Source: Phycisphaera sp. (GTDB lineage: Bacteria; Planctomycetota; Phycisphaerae; Phycisphaerales; Phycisphaeraceae). Taken from it: 48,874 nucleotides of DNA. A program made the translations under genes and the position numbers. The DNA is taken from contig WGMF01000036.1 in the NCBI GenBank assembly GCA_016125215.1, forward strand, positions 1 through 48,874, given 5' to 3'. Below the pieces are notes generated by a model that was not told where the DNA came from, searched no databases, and was given only the letters and a program-made list of their open reading frames with translations. Below are positions 39,183 through 47,913 of the stretch, piece after piece. Numbering within the stretch: the first letter of the stretch is position 1; every line of letters starts with the position of its first letter.

Positions 39183-40205
39183 ATGAAAACTTATCGATCT
39201 TGTTTTGCGATGTTGATCGGCCTCGTGTTCTCTATCCAGGGTTGCGGGAACAGTTCATCCAACACCCCGCCCGCCGGCGCGCAGACTCAAAGCGGTTCAC
39301 TACAGATCGCGGTGATCGGCAAGTCCACCGTCAACGATTATTGGAAAGCCGTCGAAGCCGGCGCACGCAAGGCGGCCAAAGAAGATGGCGTCGAGATCAT
39401 CTGGACCGGTCCCGATGCCGAGACCAACCACACGCTGCAGGGCAACATGGTCGACAACATGGTCAGCCGGGGTGTCAGTGGCATCGTCATTGCCCCGACG
39501 AACTTCACCGCGCTGGTTCGGCCGATCGAGTCGGCGGTGGAGCGTGGCGTGCCGGTCGTGCTGATCGACTCGACGCTCGACAGCCAGAAGCCCGTGAGCC
39601 TCGTGGCCACGGACAACCACGCGGGGGGCGTGAAGGCCGGCGAAGCTCTGGCCGCGGCAATCGGGGATAACAAGAAGTTCAACGGCAAGGTCGTGATGCT
39701 CCGATTCCTCGAAGGCTCGGGCAGCACGGAGGAACGCGAGGCGGGCTTCATCGAGGCCGCCAAGGCCGCGGGGCTTGACGTCGTCGAAACCCAATACACC
39801 AAGGGCACCGGCTCGACCACCGACGCGGCCGACACCGCCGACGCCCTGCTCCGCAGGCACATCGTCGACAACGTGCTCCAGCTCGACGGCATCTTTGCCT
39901 CCAACCAGCCCACCGCCATCGGCATGCTCCGCAAGCTCGAACAGTTCAAGTCGCAGGGCGTCGTGATCGACTGTCCGTTCATCGGCTTCGACGCGCACGA
40001 TGTCCTGCTCCAGGGTGTGCGCGACGGCAAGATCGCAGGCCTCGTCGTGCAGGACCCGGTCAACATGGGCTACCTCGGCGTCAAGACCATGGTCACTTAT
40101 CTCAGGGGCCAGCCGATCGAGGCTTTCGTCAACACCGGCGTCACGCTCGTCAACAAAGACAACATCGACAACCCGGACATCAAGGTCCTGACGCTGCAAA
40201 AGTAA
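39183..40205 (+). CDS. Sugar-binding lipoprotein of an ABC transporter
   Basis: A 340-residue RbsB-like (peripheral binding protein type 1) solute receptor. A lipoprotein signal peptide ends in the lipobox IQGC with Cys21. The mature protein shows IAVIGKSTVNDYWKAVEAGARKAAKE, GVSGIVIAPTNFTALV, VPVVLIDSTLDS and FIGFDAHDVLLQGVRDGKIAGLVVQDP, the order found in the ribose/galactose group. The ligand is not fixed by sequence, but context suggests a deoxyhexose or short oligosaccharide. AAGGAG five bases before the ATG is strong. It is the first gene of the uptake operon and is separated from the ATPase gene by a REP-like hairpin element. Confidence 0.92.
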   Translation: MKTYRSCFAMLIGLVFSIQGCGNSSSNTPPAGAQTQSGSLQIAVIGKSTVNDYWKAVEAGARKAAKEDGVEIIWTGPDAETNHTLQGNMVDNMVSRGVSGIVIAPTNFTALVRPIESAVERGVPVVLIDSTLDSQKPVSLVATDNHAGGVKAGEALAAAIGDNKKFNGKVVMLRFLEGSGSTEEREAGFIEAAKAAGLDVVETQYTKGTGSTTDAADTADALLRRHIVDNVLQLDGIFASNQPTAIGMLRKLEQFKSQGVVIDCPFIGFDAHDVLLQGVRDGKIAGLVVQDPVNMGYLGVKTMVTYLRGQPIEAFVNTGVTLVNKDNIDNPDIKVLTLQK

Positions 40206-40223
40206 ATCTTTGATAAGAATGGT

Positions 40224-40297
40224 GTGCCACTGGCGGCCTGCCCGCCAGTGTAAAAATCGTGCGTCTGTATCACTGGCGGGCAAGCCGTCAGTGGCAC
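40224..40297. repeat. Double-hairpin REP-like repeat, copy E, inside the uptake operon
   Basis: Two inverted 27-base hairpin arms and a 20-base spacer lie 18 bases after the binding-protein stop codon and 53 bases before the ATPase start. Stable hairpins here could protect the upstream message and lower expression of the transporter genes. Confidence 0.88.
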
Positions 40298-40350
40298 CCG
40301 AACGGCAAACCATTCCTCCGGCGACCACCGTCCCGCGTCATGCTAACACG

Positions 40351-41889
40351 ATGTTAGATGTCCCCCCACAACACGCGCTCAAACCGCGCCTCGAGATGCA
40401 CGGCGTGCACAAGAGCTTCGGCGCAACGCTGGCCCTGCGCGGCGTCGACCTGTCGGTCCAGCCCGGCGAGGTCCACGGCCTGATCGGGGAAAACGGCGCG
40501 GGCAAGAGCACGCTCATGAAGGTGCTCTCCGGCGCACACGCCCCCGACCGTGGCACGCTTGCGCTCGACGGCCAATCCTACGCCCCACGCAGCCCCCTGC
40601 ACGCGCGTCGGCAGGGGGTGGCCATGATCTACCAGGAACTCTCCCTTGCCCCGCACCTGACGGTGATGGAGAACATCCTCCTGGGCATCGAACCGACGAC
40701 GGGTCCGTTCATGCGCTGGGCAGAGTGCAGACGCATCGCACGCAATGCGCTCAATCAAGTCGGGCTGGACCACGTCCAACCCACCGCGATCGTCGGCCAC
40801 CTCTCCATCGCGCAGCAGCAGCTCGTCGAGATCGCCCGGGCCGTGGCGATGGATTGCCGGGTGCTCGTGCTCGACGAACCGACCAGCAGCCTCACCCGCA
40901 AAGATATTGCCAACCTCTTCACCCTGATCCGCAAGCTCAAGGCCACCGGACACGCCGTCGTCTACATCTCCCACTTCCTCGAAGAGGTCCGCGAGGTGTG
41001 CGACAATTTCACCGTGATGCGCGACGGCCAGACCGTGGGCGGCGGGAAGGTCGGCGAGGTCCCCAACGGCCGCATCATTGCCATGATGGTCGGACGCGAG
41101 GTGACGGACCTCTACCCCCGATCCCCCCGAACGCCCGGCGAAGTCGTGCTGGAGATCGACCACCTTGCGGGGCCTGTCAAACCCATTGACGCTTCGCTCA
41201 GGCTCCACCGCGGCGAGGTGCTGGGCATCGCAGGCCTCGTCGGCGCGGGGCGGACCGAACTGCTGCGCACGGTCTTCGGACTGGATCAAGCCCGCAGCGG
41301 TCGGGTCAAGGTCATGGCAAACATCGGCGGCGCGGCACCCGCCACGCGCTGGCGCCAGGGCGTGGGCATGGTCAGCGAAGACCGCAAGACCGAGGGCCTG
41401 GCGCTGGGCATGAGCATCGCGGACAACATGACGCTCTCGCGCCTCGAGGGATTAGGCCCGATGCGCACGGTGATGCCCAGCCGACAACGCAGGGCGGCCC
41501 AGCCGTGGATCGAGAAGGTCCCCATCAAGTGTGCCTCAGCCGGCCAAGCCGTCGGCGACCTGTCGGGGGGCAATCAGCAGAAGGTCGCCATTGCCAGGCT
41601 GCTCCACCACGACGCGGACGTGTGGCTGCTCGACGAACCGACGCGAGGCATCGACGTCGGCTCCAAGGCGCAGATTTACAGGCTGATCGACGAACTGGCG
41701 CTGGGCGATCCCGCAACGGGCCGCAAACCCCGCGCGGTGCTGATGGTCAGCAGCTACCTCCCCGAACTGCTGGGCGTGTGCGACCGCATCGCGGTGATGA
41801 GCCGGGGCGTGCTGGGTCAGCCGCGCAAGGTTAAAGAGTGGAACGAACACGAACTGATGGTCGAAGCCACGGGACAACAGGGAAGGTGA
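40351..41889 (+). CDS. Sugar ABC transporter ATPase, RbsA-like
   Basis: A 512-residue protein with two fused nucleotide-binding domains, energising import by the adjacent permease. Domain 1 has Walker A GENGAGKST (residues 46-54), a Q-loop in MIYQELS, a signature variant LSIAQQQLVEIARA, and Walker B VLVLDEPTSSL. Domain 2 has the usual degenerate Walker A GLVGAGRTEL, the signature LSGGNQQKVAIARLL and WLLDEPTRGIDVG. This is typical of RbsA/MglA/XylG. The longer frame from 40210 reads through the repeat and is rejected. ATG at 40351 fits the family start. Confidence 0.94.
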   Translation: MLDVPPQHALKPRLEMHGVHKSFGATLALRGVDLSVQPGEVHGLIGENGAGKSTLMKVLSGAHAPDRGTLALDGQSYAPRSPLHARRQGVAMIYQELSLAPHLTVMENILLGIEPTTGPFMRWAECRRIARNALNQVGLDHVQPTAIVGHLSIAQQQLVEIARAVAMDCRVLVLDEPTSSLTRKDIANLFTLIRKLKATGHAVVYISHFLEEVREVCDNFTVMRDGQTVGGGKVGEVPNGRIIAMMVGREVTDLYPRSPRTPGEVVLEIDHLAGPVKPIDASLRLHRGEVLGIAGLVGAGRTELLRTVFGLDQARSGRVKVMANIGGAAPATRWRQGVGMVSEDRKTEGLALGMSIADNMTLSRLEGLGPMRTVMPSRQRRAAQPWIEKVPIKCASAGQAVGDLSGGNQQKVAIARLLHHDADVWLLDEPTRGIDVGSKAQIYRLIDELALGDPATGRKPRAVLMVSSYLPELLGVCDRIAVMSRGVLGQPRKVKEWNEHELMVEATGQQGR

Positions 41890-41890
41890 G

Positions 41891-41932
41891 AGGAGAGAGG
41901 AGAGAGGAGAGAGGGGAGAGGAGAGAGGAGTT
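41891..41932. repeat. Heptamer tandem array, AGGAGAG type
   Basis: Six 7-bp units (AGGAGAG three times, AGGGGAG, AGGAGAG, AGGAGTT) begin two bases after the stop codon of the ABC ATPase. Confidence 0.75.
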
Positions 41933-41947
41933 AGAAGTCAGGAGCAA

Positions 41948-41973
41948 CATTTAGCCCGATCGCTTGCAACCGG
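41948..41973 (-). repeat. GC hairpin repeat, copy 2
   Basis: The inverted counterpart of 174-199: CATTTAGCCCGATCGC then TTGCAACCGG, 24 of 26 bases alike. The two differences weaken the stem slightly. As at the first copy, a heptamer array lies nearby; here one lies on each side. Confidence 0.6.
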
Positions 41974-42013
41974 AGGTCGATCAGCAATAACCGATATTCC
42001 AATCATATGGCAC

Positions 42014-42048
42014 GACATCAGACATCAAACATCAGACATCAGACATGA
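42014..42048. repeat. Heptamer tandem array, GACATCA type, over the permease start
   Basis: Five 7-bp units (GACATCA twice, AACATCA, GACATCA, GACATGA). The last unit supplies the ATG start codon of the permease at 42045, so copy number sets the sequence immediately upstream of translation. Confidence 0.75.
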
Positions 42049-43112
42049 CTCAACACCCCTCCACCCAACAAGCTGATCTTGATTCCCCTCCCGCGTTGCG
42101 CAGGCTTGGCTCGGTCCTCGAAGCCTTCGGTCGGCTTGCGGCGCTGCTGCTGATCTTCATCGGCTTTGGCGTCTATCTCTACAGCGACACCGGTTCGTGG
42201 TCGTTCTTCGGCCCGAGCAACATCGAGGGCATCCTCCTCCAGAGCACCGTCTTTGCCATGGGCGCATTGGGTGCGACGATGGTCATCATCACCGCGGGCA
42301 TCGACCTCTCCGCCGGCTCGACGATCGCGCTGTCGATGGTCTCTACCGCGATGGTCCTTCGGGCGGCGCCGGTCGGCAGCGACGGACACGTCGGGGCGCT
42401 GTGGTGCGTGGCGGCTGTTTTAGCAGGCGCCGCGTCGGGGGCGATCGTCGGCTCGATCAACGGCATCCTCATCACCGCCCTGCGGCTGGTGCCTTTCATC
42501 GTCACACTCGGCTCGTTGCAGATGATCCGCGGGCTGGCCAAGGGCGTCGCTGAGAACCGTGAGATCAACCCGCCCGACAACGCGCTCTACCGTGAGCTGA
42601 TGTACCCGATCCAGAAGCTCTCCTGGTCGCAGTTCAACTGGCAGGTCGCGCCGGTCGGCGTCTGGCTCACGCTCGTGGCGGCGCTGCTCGCGGCGGGGCT
42701 GCTGCGGTACACGAAGCTCGGCAGACACATCTACGCCATCGGTTCCAACGAAAACACCGCCCGGCTGTGCGGCGTGCCCGTCGTGCGCACGAAGATCATC
42801 GTCTACGCCCTGGCGGGCATGTTTGCGGGGCTGGCAGGGGTGCTCGAGTTTTCCAAGCTCAACCTCGGCCAACCCACCGGGGCACAGATGTACGAACTCT
42901 ACATCATCGCCGCCTGCGTGATCGGCGGCGCAAGCCTCATGGGCGGCGCGGGGTCGATCAACGGCACCGTCATCGGCGCGCTGATCATCGGCACGCTCTA
43001 CGCCGGCACGCAGCAGGCCGGCTGGCCCAAGTGGGTGCAGGAGGTCGTCATCGGCGCGATCATCATCGTCGCCGTCGCCCTGGACCAACTACGGCACCGG
43101 CGGAAGACCTGA
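42045..43112 (+). CDS. Sugar ABC transporter permease, RbsC-like
   Basis: A 355-residue inner-membrane protein of the RbsC/MglC/XylH permease family with about eight to ten membrane helices. The family pattern is clear: GATMVIITAGIDLSAGSTIALS near the start, GSINGILITALRLVPFIVTLGSLQMIRGLAKG, YAIGSNENTARLCGVPVVRTKIIVYALAGMFAGLAGVL and GGASLMGGAGSINGTVIGALIIGTL. It works with the adjacent ATPase and the binding lipoprotein. No ribosome binding site is evident; the start lies within a 7-bp repeat array. Confidence 0.94.
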   Translation: MTQHPSTQQADLDSPPALRRLGSVLEAFGRLAALLLIFIGFGVYLYSDTGSWSFFGPSNIEGILLQSTVFAMGALGATMVIITAGIDLSAGSTIALSMVSTAMVLRAAPVGSDGHVGALWCVAAVLAGAASGAIVGSINGILITALRLVPFIVTLGSLQMIRGLAKGVAENREINPPDNALYRELMYPIQKLSWSQFNWQVAPVGVWLTLVAALLAAGLLRYTKLGRHIYAIGSNENTARLCGVPVVRTKIIVYALAGMFAGLAGVLEFSKLNLGQPTGAQMYELYIIAACVIGGASLMGGAGSINGTVIGALIIGTLYAGTQQAGWPKWVQEVVIGAIIIVAVALDQLRHRRKT

Positions 43113-43154
43113 ACGTGATACCACGTTCGTGCGTCGGACGATACCATTTGCCGC

Positions 43155-44867
43155 ATGATCGAACGCAAAGACATCGTTCAAACACGCAACAAGCCCCAGA
43201 AGGTGACGCACAGGCCAGACGGCACCCCATTCATCGCGTTCGAACGGGCTGTGTTCGGGACACTCGAACTCACGCTCGACTCGGAAGTCGAGCAGACCGT
43301 CACGGTCCACCTCGGTGAAAAACTCGCAGGCCCCAACACGCTCGACCGGGTACCGCCCGGTTGCATCCGCTACCGCGCCTGCCCCCTGACCCTCACCCCC
43401 GGAAGAAGGTCCTACACGCTCGCCATCCCACCCGACGCCCGCAACACCGGCGAACAGGCGGTGCTTATGCCCGCGCATGTCGGTGAGGTGATCCCGTTTC
43501 GCTACGCGGAGATCGAGCCGGCCGCCCCCGGAAGTTTGAAGATCGGTGACATCCGCCAACTCGCGGCGCACTATCCGTTCGACGATGCCGCCGCCTCTTT
43601 CGCATCGAGTGACAACGTGCTCAACGCGGTCTGGGATATGTGTCTATACACCATGAAGGCCACGAGCTTCTGCGGAGTCTACGTCGATGGCGACCGCGAG
43701 CGCATCGCCTACGAGGCCGACGCATATATCAATCAGTTGGGCCACTACTGCGTCGACACCGAGTTCGGCATCGGCCGGGCCACGCTCGAACACCTCGTCA
43801 TGCACCCGACCTGGCCGACCGAGTGGCAACTGCACATGCCGATGATGGCGTGGGCGGAATATCTCTACTCCGGCGACGACGGGTTCTTGAGGACGCACTA
43901 CGACGACCTGCGGTTGCGGACGCTTGAAAGCCTTGCACGCGAGGACGGGCTGATCTCCACGCAGACCGGTCTGGTGACGGAAGATCTGCTCACGGCGCTG
44001 CACCTGGGCAAACCGCTGCGCGATATTGTCGATTGGCCGCCCGGCTCGTTCACCCAGGGGGGAGTCGGCGAGCGAGACGATTGCGAGATGCTCCCGATCA
44101 ACACCGTGGTCAACGCCTTCCACGCGCACGCCCTGGAGGTGATGGCAAAGATCGCGCGGGCTATCGGTCGACAGGAAGACGCCTCGCGTTTCGAGACGCA
44201 ATCCCGGCGTGTCCGGGCACGACTCAACGGGTTGTTGTTCGACAAAGAGCGTGGTGTTTACGTGGACGGCGAGGGCGGCGCGCACGCCTCGCTGCACGCC
44301 AACATGTTCCCGCTGGCTTTCGACCTTGTCCCCCATGATCGCCTTCCGGGGGTGGTCGAGTTCATCAAATCGCGCGGCATGGCGTGCAGCGTGTATGGTG
44401 CGCAATACCTGCTCGAAGCGCTCTGCCTTGCGGGTGAAGCCGACTTCGCCTTGAGCCTCATGACCGCCACGCACGACCGGTCGTGGTGGAACATGATCGC
44501 GGTCGGTTCGACGATGACGCTCGAAGCCTGGGACTGGAAATACAAGAACAACCTCGACTGGAACCACGCGTGGGGGGCGGCGCCTTGCAACATCGTCCCG
44601 CGCTACCTCATGGGCATCCGACCGCTCGAACCCGGATACAAGAAGGTGCTCATCCAGCCACAGCCCGGTTCGCTCGAACACGCCGAGATCAAACTCCCCA
44701 CGGTGCGCGGGTCGATCACGATGAAACTCGACAGCACGCCGGGCAAGCCGCTGCACCTCGAACTCGACATCCCCGATTCGGTGCAAGCCGTGCTGCGCCT
44801 GCCGGGTAGCGGGGACCGCGTGCTCGGCCCGGGCCGCCACACCCTTAACGATACTCCGCTATCCTGA
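43155..44867 (+). CDS. GH78-like alpha-L-rhamnosidase, short form
   Basis: A 570-residue glycosidase that would release terminal L-rhamnose or a related sugar. The catalytic region has FCGVYVDGDRERIAYEADAYINQLG, the GH78 pattern with acidic residues and Glu182 as a likely general acid. Helical-barrel segments follow, and the C-terminus has NLDWNHAWGAAPCNIVPRYLMGIRPLEPGYKKVLIQPQPG, a classic GH78 ending. It lacks the large N-terminal beta domains of many GH78 enzymes and has no signal peptide, so it probably acts in the cytoplasm on imported material. The gap after the permease is 42 bases, and a sulfatase follows four bases later. Confidence 0.85.
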   Translation: MIERKDIVQTRNKPQKVTHRPDGTPFIAFERAVFGTLELTLDSEVEQTVTVHLGEKLAGPNTLDRVPPGCIRYRACPLTLTPGRRSYTLAIPPDARNTGEQAVLMPAHVGEVIPFRYAEIEPAAPGSLKIGDIRQLAAHYPFDDAAASFASSDNVLNAVWDMCLYTMKATSFCGVYVDGDRERIAYEADAYINQLGHYCVDTEFGIGRATLEHLVMHPTWPTEWQLHMPMMAWAEYLYSGDDGFLRTHYDDLRLRTLESLAREDGLISTQTGLVTEDLLTALHLGKPLRDIVDWPPGSFTQGGVGERDDCEMLPINTVVNAFHAHALEVMAKIARAIGRQEDASRFETQSRRVRARLNGLLFDKERGVYVDGEGGAHASLHANMFPLAFDLVPHDRLPGVVEFIKSRGMACSVYGAQYLLEALCLAGEADFALSLMTATHDRSWWNMIAVGSTMTLEAWDWKYKNNLDWNHAWGAAPCNIVPRYLMGIRPLEPGYKKVLIQPQPGSLEHAEIKLPTVRGSITMKLDSTPGKPLHLELDIPDSVQAVLRLPGSGDRVLGPGRHTLNDTPLS

Positions 44868-44871
44868 TGCC

Positions 44872-46485
44872 ATGACCGGATCATCAAACAAACCCAACAT
44901 CCTTCTGATCACCAGCGACCAGCAGCACTGGCGCACGCTCGGCACGAACAACCCGAAGATCAAGACGCCCAACCTCGACCGCCTGGCCAAGATGGGCACG
45001 CGGTTCGACCGGGCGTACTGCACCAATCCCACCTGCACCCCCTGCCGTGCGTCGCTGCTCACGGGCATGTGGCCCAGCGCGCACGGGGCTTACACGCTGG
45101 GCACCAAGCTTCCCGAAGACGTGCCCACCGTGACGAACGTCCTGCGACAAGCCGGCTACCGTACGTCGCTCATCGGCAAGGCGCACTTCGAGCCGCTCAA
45201 GAGCACCGACGAAGTCGACAGCAGCGAATCCTACCCACGGCTGCGCGACCTGGATTACTGGCGGACCTTCAACGAAACCAAGTCCCCTTGGTACGGCTTT
45301 GACCACGTCGAACTCGGGCGCATGCACGGCGACGAGGGCCACGCCGGCCAGCACTACGCGCTGTGGATGGAGCAACAGGGCTTCAAAGACTGGCGCAAAT
45401 ATTTCCACGTCCGCAGCGACGGTGTCCGCGACACGCCGGAGGACGGCACGCTGGCGCCCTCGAACTACAAAGGACCGGGTTACGGGTGGCGGGAGAAAAT
45501 GCACTGGCAAATCCCGCAGGAGTACCACTACACCACGTGGACCGCGGTGCGCACGAACGCGATGATCGAGGAATCGGTCAAAGCCAAACAACCCTTCTTC
45601 TGTTGGAGCAGCTACCACGACCCGCACCCGCCCTACTGTGTGCCCGAGCCGTGGGCAAGCCTGTACAACCCCGACGACATGGACAGCGAGCTCGGGAAGT
45701 TTATCGAAGGCGAGTTCGAGCACATGCCCCTGCCCCACCGCATGACGCAGCAGCCCGGAGCCGACTGGAAAGTCTTCAACGAAGACGGCAAGGGCAACCA
45801 CGGCTACCACACCCACTGGGTCGAGGGCAAGACTTTGAGCCGTGAGCAACTGCGTAAGTCGGTTGCGATCTACTACGGCATGATCTCCTTCATGGACGCG
45901 ATGATCGGGACCACGCTCGACACACTCGAAAAGTTGGGGCAACTCGACAATACGCTGATCGTCTTCACCACGGACCACGGCCACTTCCTCGGTCAGCACG
46001 GCTTGGTTGCCAAGGGGCCTTTCCATTACGACGACGTGATCCGTGTGCCGATGATCGCCGGGTGGCCGGGCCACATCCCTGCGGGCAAGACGAGTGATGC
46101 GCTGCAGTCGCTCGCCGATTACGCCCCGACGTTTCTTGAGGCCGCGGGCGTCGAGACGCCGTTGTGGATGCAGGGCCGAAGCGAGTTGGATGTCTGGACG
46201 GACAAGCCCGGTGCGAAACCGCGCGACTGGACGATCGTCGAGAACCACCACAACGGCTCGGCGGTCCACCTGCGCACGCTGATTACCGACCGCTACAAGC
46301 TCACGGTCTATCGCGGTCGGTCGGACTGGGGCGAGTTGTTCGACCTCCAGAACGACCCCGATGAATTGAAGAATCTTTTCTACGACGGGGCGTCTGCGTC
46401 GCTGCGTGCCCGGATGTATGCCAAGCTCGTCGATGCCGACCTCGAGCGTGAGCCGGCCCCGACGCGGCGTGTGAGCGGGGCTTGA
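44872..46485 (+). CDS. S1-type sulfatase (second)
   Basis: A 537-residue formylglycine sulfatase. The maturation site is Cys55-Thr-Pro-Cys-Arg59 in CTPCRASLLTG. Metal ligands appear in NILLITSDQQHW and FTTDHGHFLGQHGLVAKGPFHYDDVIRVPMI. It is longer than the first sulfatase in this window and differs throughout, so the two probably have different substrates. No signal peptide is present. The start lies four bases after the rhamnosidase stop, so the two are co-transcribed and probably act on the same sugar. Confidence 0.92.
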   Translation: MTGSSNKPNILLITSDQQHWRTLGTNNPKIKTPNLDRLAKMGTRFDRAYCTNPTCTPCRASLLTGMWPSAHGAYTLGTKLPEDVPTVTNVLRQAGYRTSLIGKAHFEPLKSTDEVDSSESYPRLRDLDYWRTFNETKSPWYGFDHVELGRMHGDEGHAGQHYALWMEQQGFKDWRKYFHVRSDGVRDTPEDGTLAPSNYKGPGYGWREKMHWQIPQEYHYTTWTAVRTNAMIEESVKAKQPFFCWSSYHDPHPPYCVPEPWASLYNPDDMDSELGKFIEGEFEHMPLPHRMTQQPGADWKVFNEDGKGNHGYHTHWVEGKTLSREQLRKSVAIYYGMISFMDAMIGTTLDTLEKLGQLDNTLIVFTTDHGHFLGQHGLVAKGPFHYDDVIRVPMIAGWPGHIPAGKTSDALQSLADYAPTFLEAAGVETPLWMQGRSELDVWTDKPGAKPRDWTIVENHHNGSAVHLRTLITDRYKLTVYRGRSDWGELFDLQNDPDELKNLFYDGASASLRARMYAKLVDADLEREPAPTRRVSGA

Positions 46486-46552
46486 TTCACACGCCTGCGG
46501 CGGGGTCACGTTTCATCTTGTTGTCCCGTTGGGGTCGTATTACGCTCATGGC

Positions 46553-47749
46553 ATGGCCATCGGCGAAATCTCGCTTTCCAACCTGACCGGTCCTCGGCGG
46601 GACCCCACGCCGATCGCCGTGGACATCCCCAGCACATCCGAGGTGGTGCCCCACCTGCTCGAACTTGCGGAGCAACACCATTGGCAATTCAAGAACCTGG
46701 CCAAGTTCAGCGGGCACCTGCCGTCACAACTCGATATACGCGGTGCGCTGGTCACGAAATTACCCGATGACCCGATCGTAAAAAGCCTGCTCGGGCGAGG
46801 CGTGCCCGTGGTCCGTCTGGGGATGTTCCCGCACTTTGACGACCACCTTGTGCCGGCGGTCATGACCGATCGGCCGGAGGTTGGCCGGCTGGCGGTCGAT
46901 CACTTTGCCCAGCGCGACTTCAAGCACGTGGCGTACGTCGGTCGTGAGCCGTGGGAATACGACCGGCACATGTTCGACGCATTTGCCTCGCACGCAAAGG
47001 GTCTGGGGATCGAGTGCCACCTTCGTCGGCTCAATATCCAAAAACTCAAACCGCTCGTCACACCGGAGCGGGACTTGTGGCGTGTCCGCCAGGACGAGTT
47101 CACGTATTGGATCGCCAGTCTGCCCAAACCCGTGGGCCTGCTCTGTTTTAGTGACTTCATCGCGGACCACTACTGCGATTGGGTCATCGAGGCCGGCTTG
47201 CGTGTGCCGGAGGACGTGGCGCTGCTGGGCATCGGCAACGACAGGTTCGTGTGCAAGAGCGTGACGGTACCGATCTCCTCCGTGGCAGCCGACCATGCGC
47301 TTATCGCACGGACCGCGGTGGAGATGCTCAGCCGTCTCATGGTCGGCGAGGTGTTGGAGAAGACCACCGTGATGCTTCCGCCTGCGGGCATCGTGACACG
47401 GCAGAGCACCGACGTCCTCGCGGCGTCAGACCCCGTGGTGGTGCGGGCGTTGCGGTTCATGTGGGATCACATCACCGAAGACCTCACCGTTGAACAGATC
47501 GCCCGGCATCTGATCATGTCACGGCGAACACTGGAAAAAGCCTTCAACCGGGAGCTTGGCCGCGGGATCAATCATGTCCTGCAGAAAAGGCGGTTAGAAA
47601 AAGCCAGGGAGTTGATCGACCAGACCGCCCTGCCCGTAGGCGAGATTGCCCAGATGTTTAAGTTCAAGTCCCACACCTACTTCTGTCGCTCTTTCCGTGA
47701 AGCCTTCGGCGTCAGCCCAACCCAACGCCGTCAGAAGGCAACCGATTGA
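46553..47749 (+). CDS. XylR-type regulator (periplasmic-binding-like sensor plus AraC HTH)
   Basis: A 398-residue transcription regulator. The N-terminal two-thirds is a LacI/periplasmic-binding-like sensor without its own helix-turn-helix (AVMTDRPEVGRLAVDHFAQRDFKHVAYVG, VALLGIGNDRFVCK, TVPISSVAADHALIARTAVEMLSRLM). The last 100 residues are an AraC-type DNA-binding domain (LIMSRRTLEKAFNRELGRGINHVLQKRRLEKARELI…KFKSHTYFCRSFREAFGVSPTQRR). This is the arrangement of E. coli XylR. It is the last gene of the uptake operon and probably regulates it in response to an imported sugar. The ATG at 46553 is preferred to TTG at 46529, as TATTAC lies nine bases before it. Confidence 0.92.
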   Translation: MAIGEISLSNLTGPRRDPTPIAVDIPSTSEVVPHLLELAEQHHWQFKNLAKFSGHLPSQLDIRGALVTKLPDDPIVKSLLGRGVPVVRLGMFPHFDDHLVPAVMTDRPEVGRLAVDHFAQRDFKHVAYVGREPWEYDRHMFDAFASHAKGLGIECHLRRLNIQKLKPLVTPERDLWRVRQDEFTYWIASLPKPVGLLCFSDFIADHYCDWVIEAGLRVPEDVALLGIGNDRFVCKSVTVPISSVAADHALIARTAVEMLSRLMVGEVLEKTTVMLPPAGIVTRQSTDVLAASDPVVVRALRFMWDHITEDLTVEQIARHLIMSRRTLEKAFNRELGRGINHVLQKRRLEKARELIDQTALPVGEIAQMFKFKSHTYFCRSFREAFGVSPTQRRQKATD

Positions 47750-47806
47750 CCAACAAGACCAGCTTAATCGGCGCAAAAATACTAGCAAATATTCGCAATT
47801 TTACGA

Positions 47807-47834
47807 TTGACGCACCGCAGTCTGGTGGTATTTT
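47807..47834 (+). promoter_or_regulatory. Promoter of the second PEP-CTERM gene
   Basis: TTGACG (47807-47812), a 16-base spacer and TATTTT (47829-47834) in an AT-rich gap, with a leader of about 80 bases. Confidence 0.45.
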
Positions 47835-47857
47835 GCATATGCAAGCCATTTGCAGTT
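47833..47857. promoter_or_regulatory. Possible operator: TTGCATATGCAA palindrome plus a half-site
   Basis: A perfect 12-bp palindrome overlaps the end of the -10 and the start-site region. A third half-site (TTGCA) follows five bases later, so TTGCA/TGCAA occurs three times within 25 bases. Confidence 0.4.
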
Positions 47858-47907
47858 CGAGGATCAATGCGATCTCTCTGATTAAAACGTCCTTTCCTGG
47901 AAGCAAT

Positions 47908-47913
47908 AGGAGG
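47908..47913 (+). promoter_or_regulatory. Perfect Shine-Dalgarno of the second PEP-CTERM gene
   Basis: AGGAGG eight bases before the ATG at 47922. This is the strongest ribosome binding site in the window, suggesting high expression. Confidence 0.75.

Noticed and set aside
40210-40350. Upstream start for the ABC ATPase
   Set aside because: The extension is a translation of the REP-like repeat; the family start fits the ATG at 40351.
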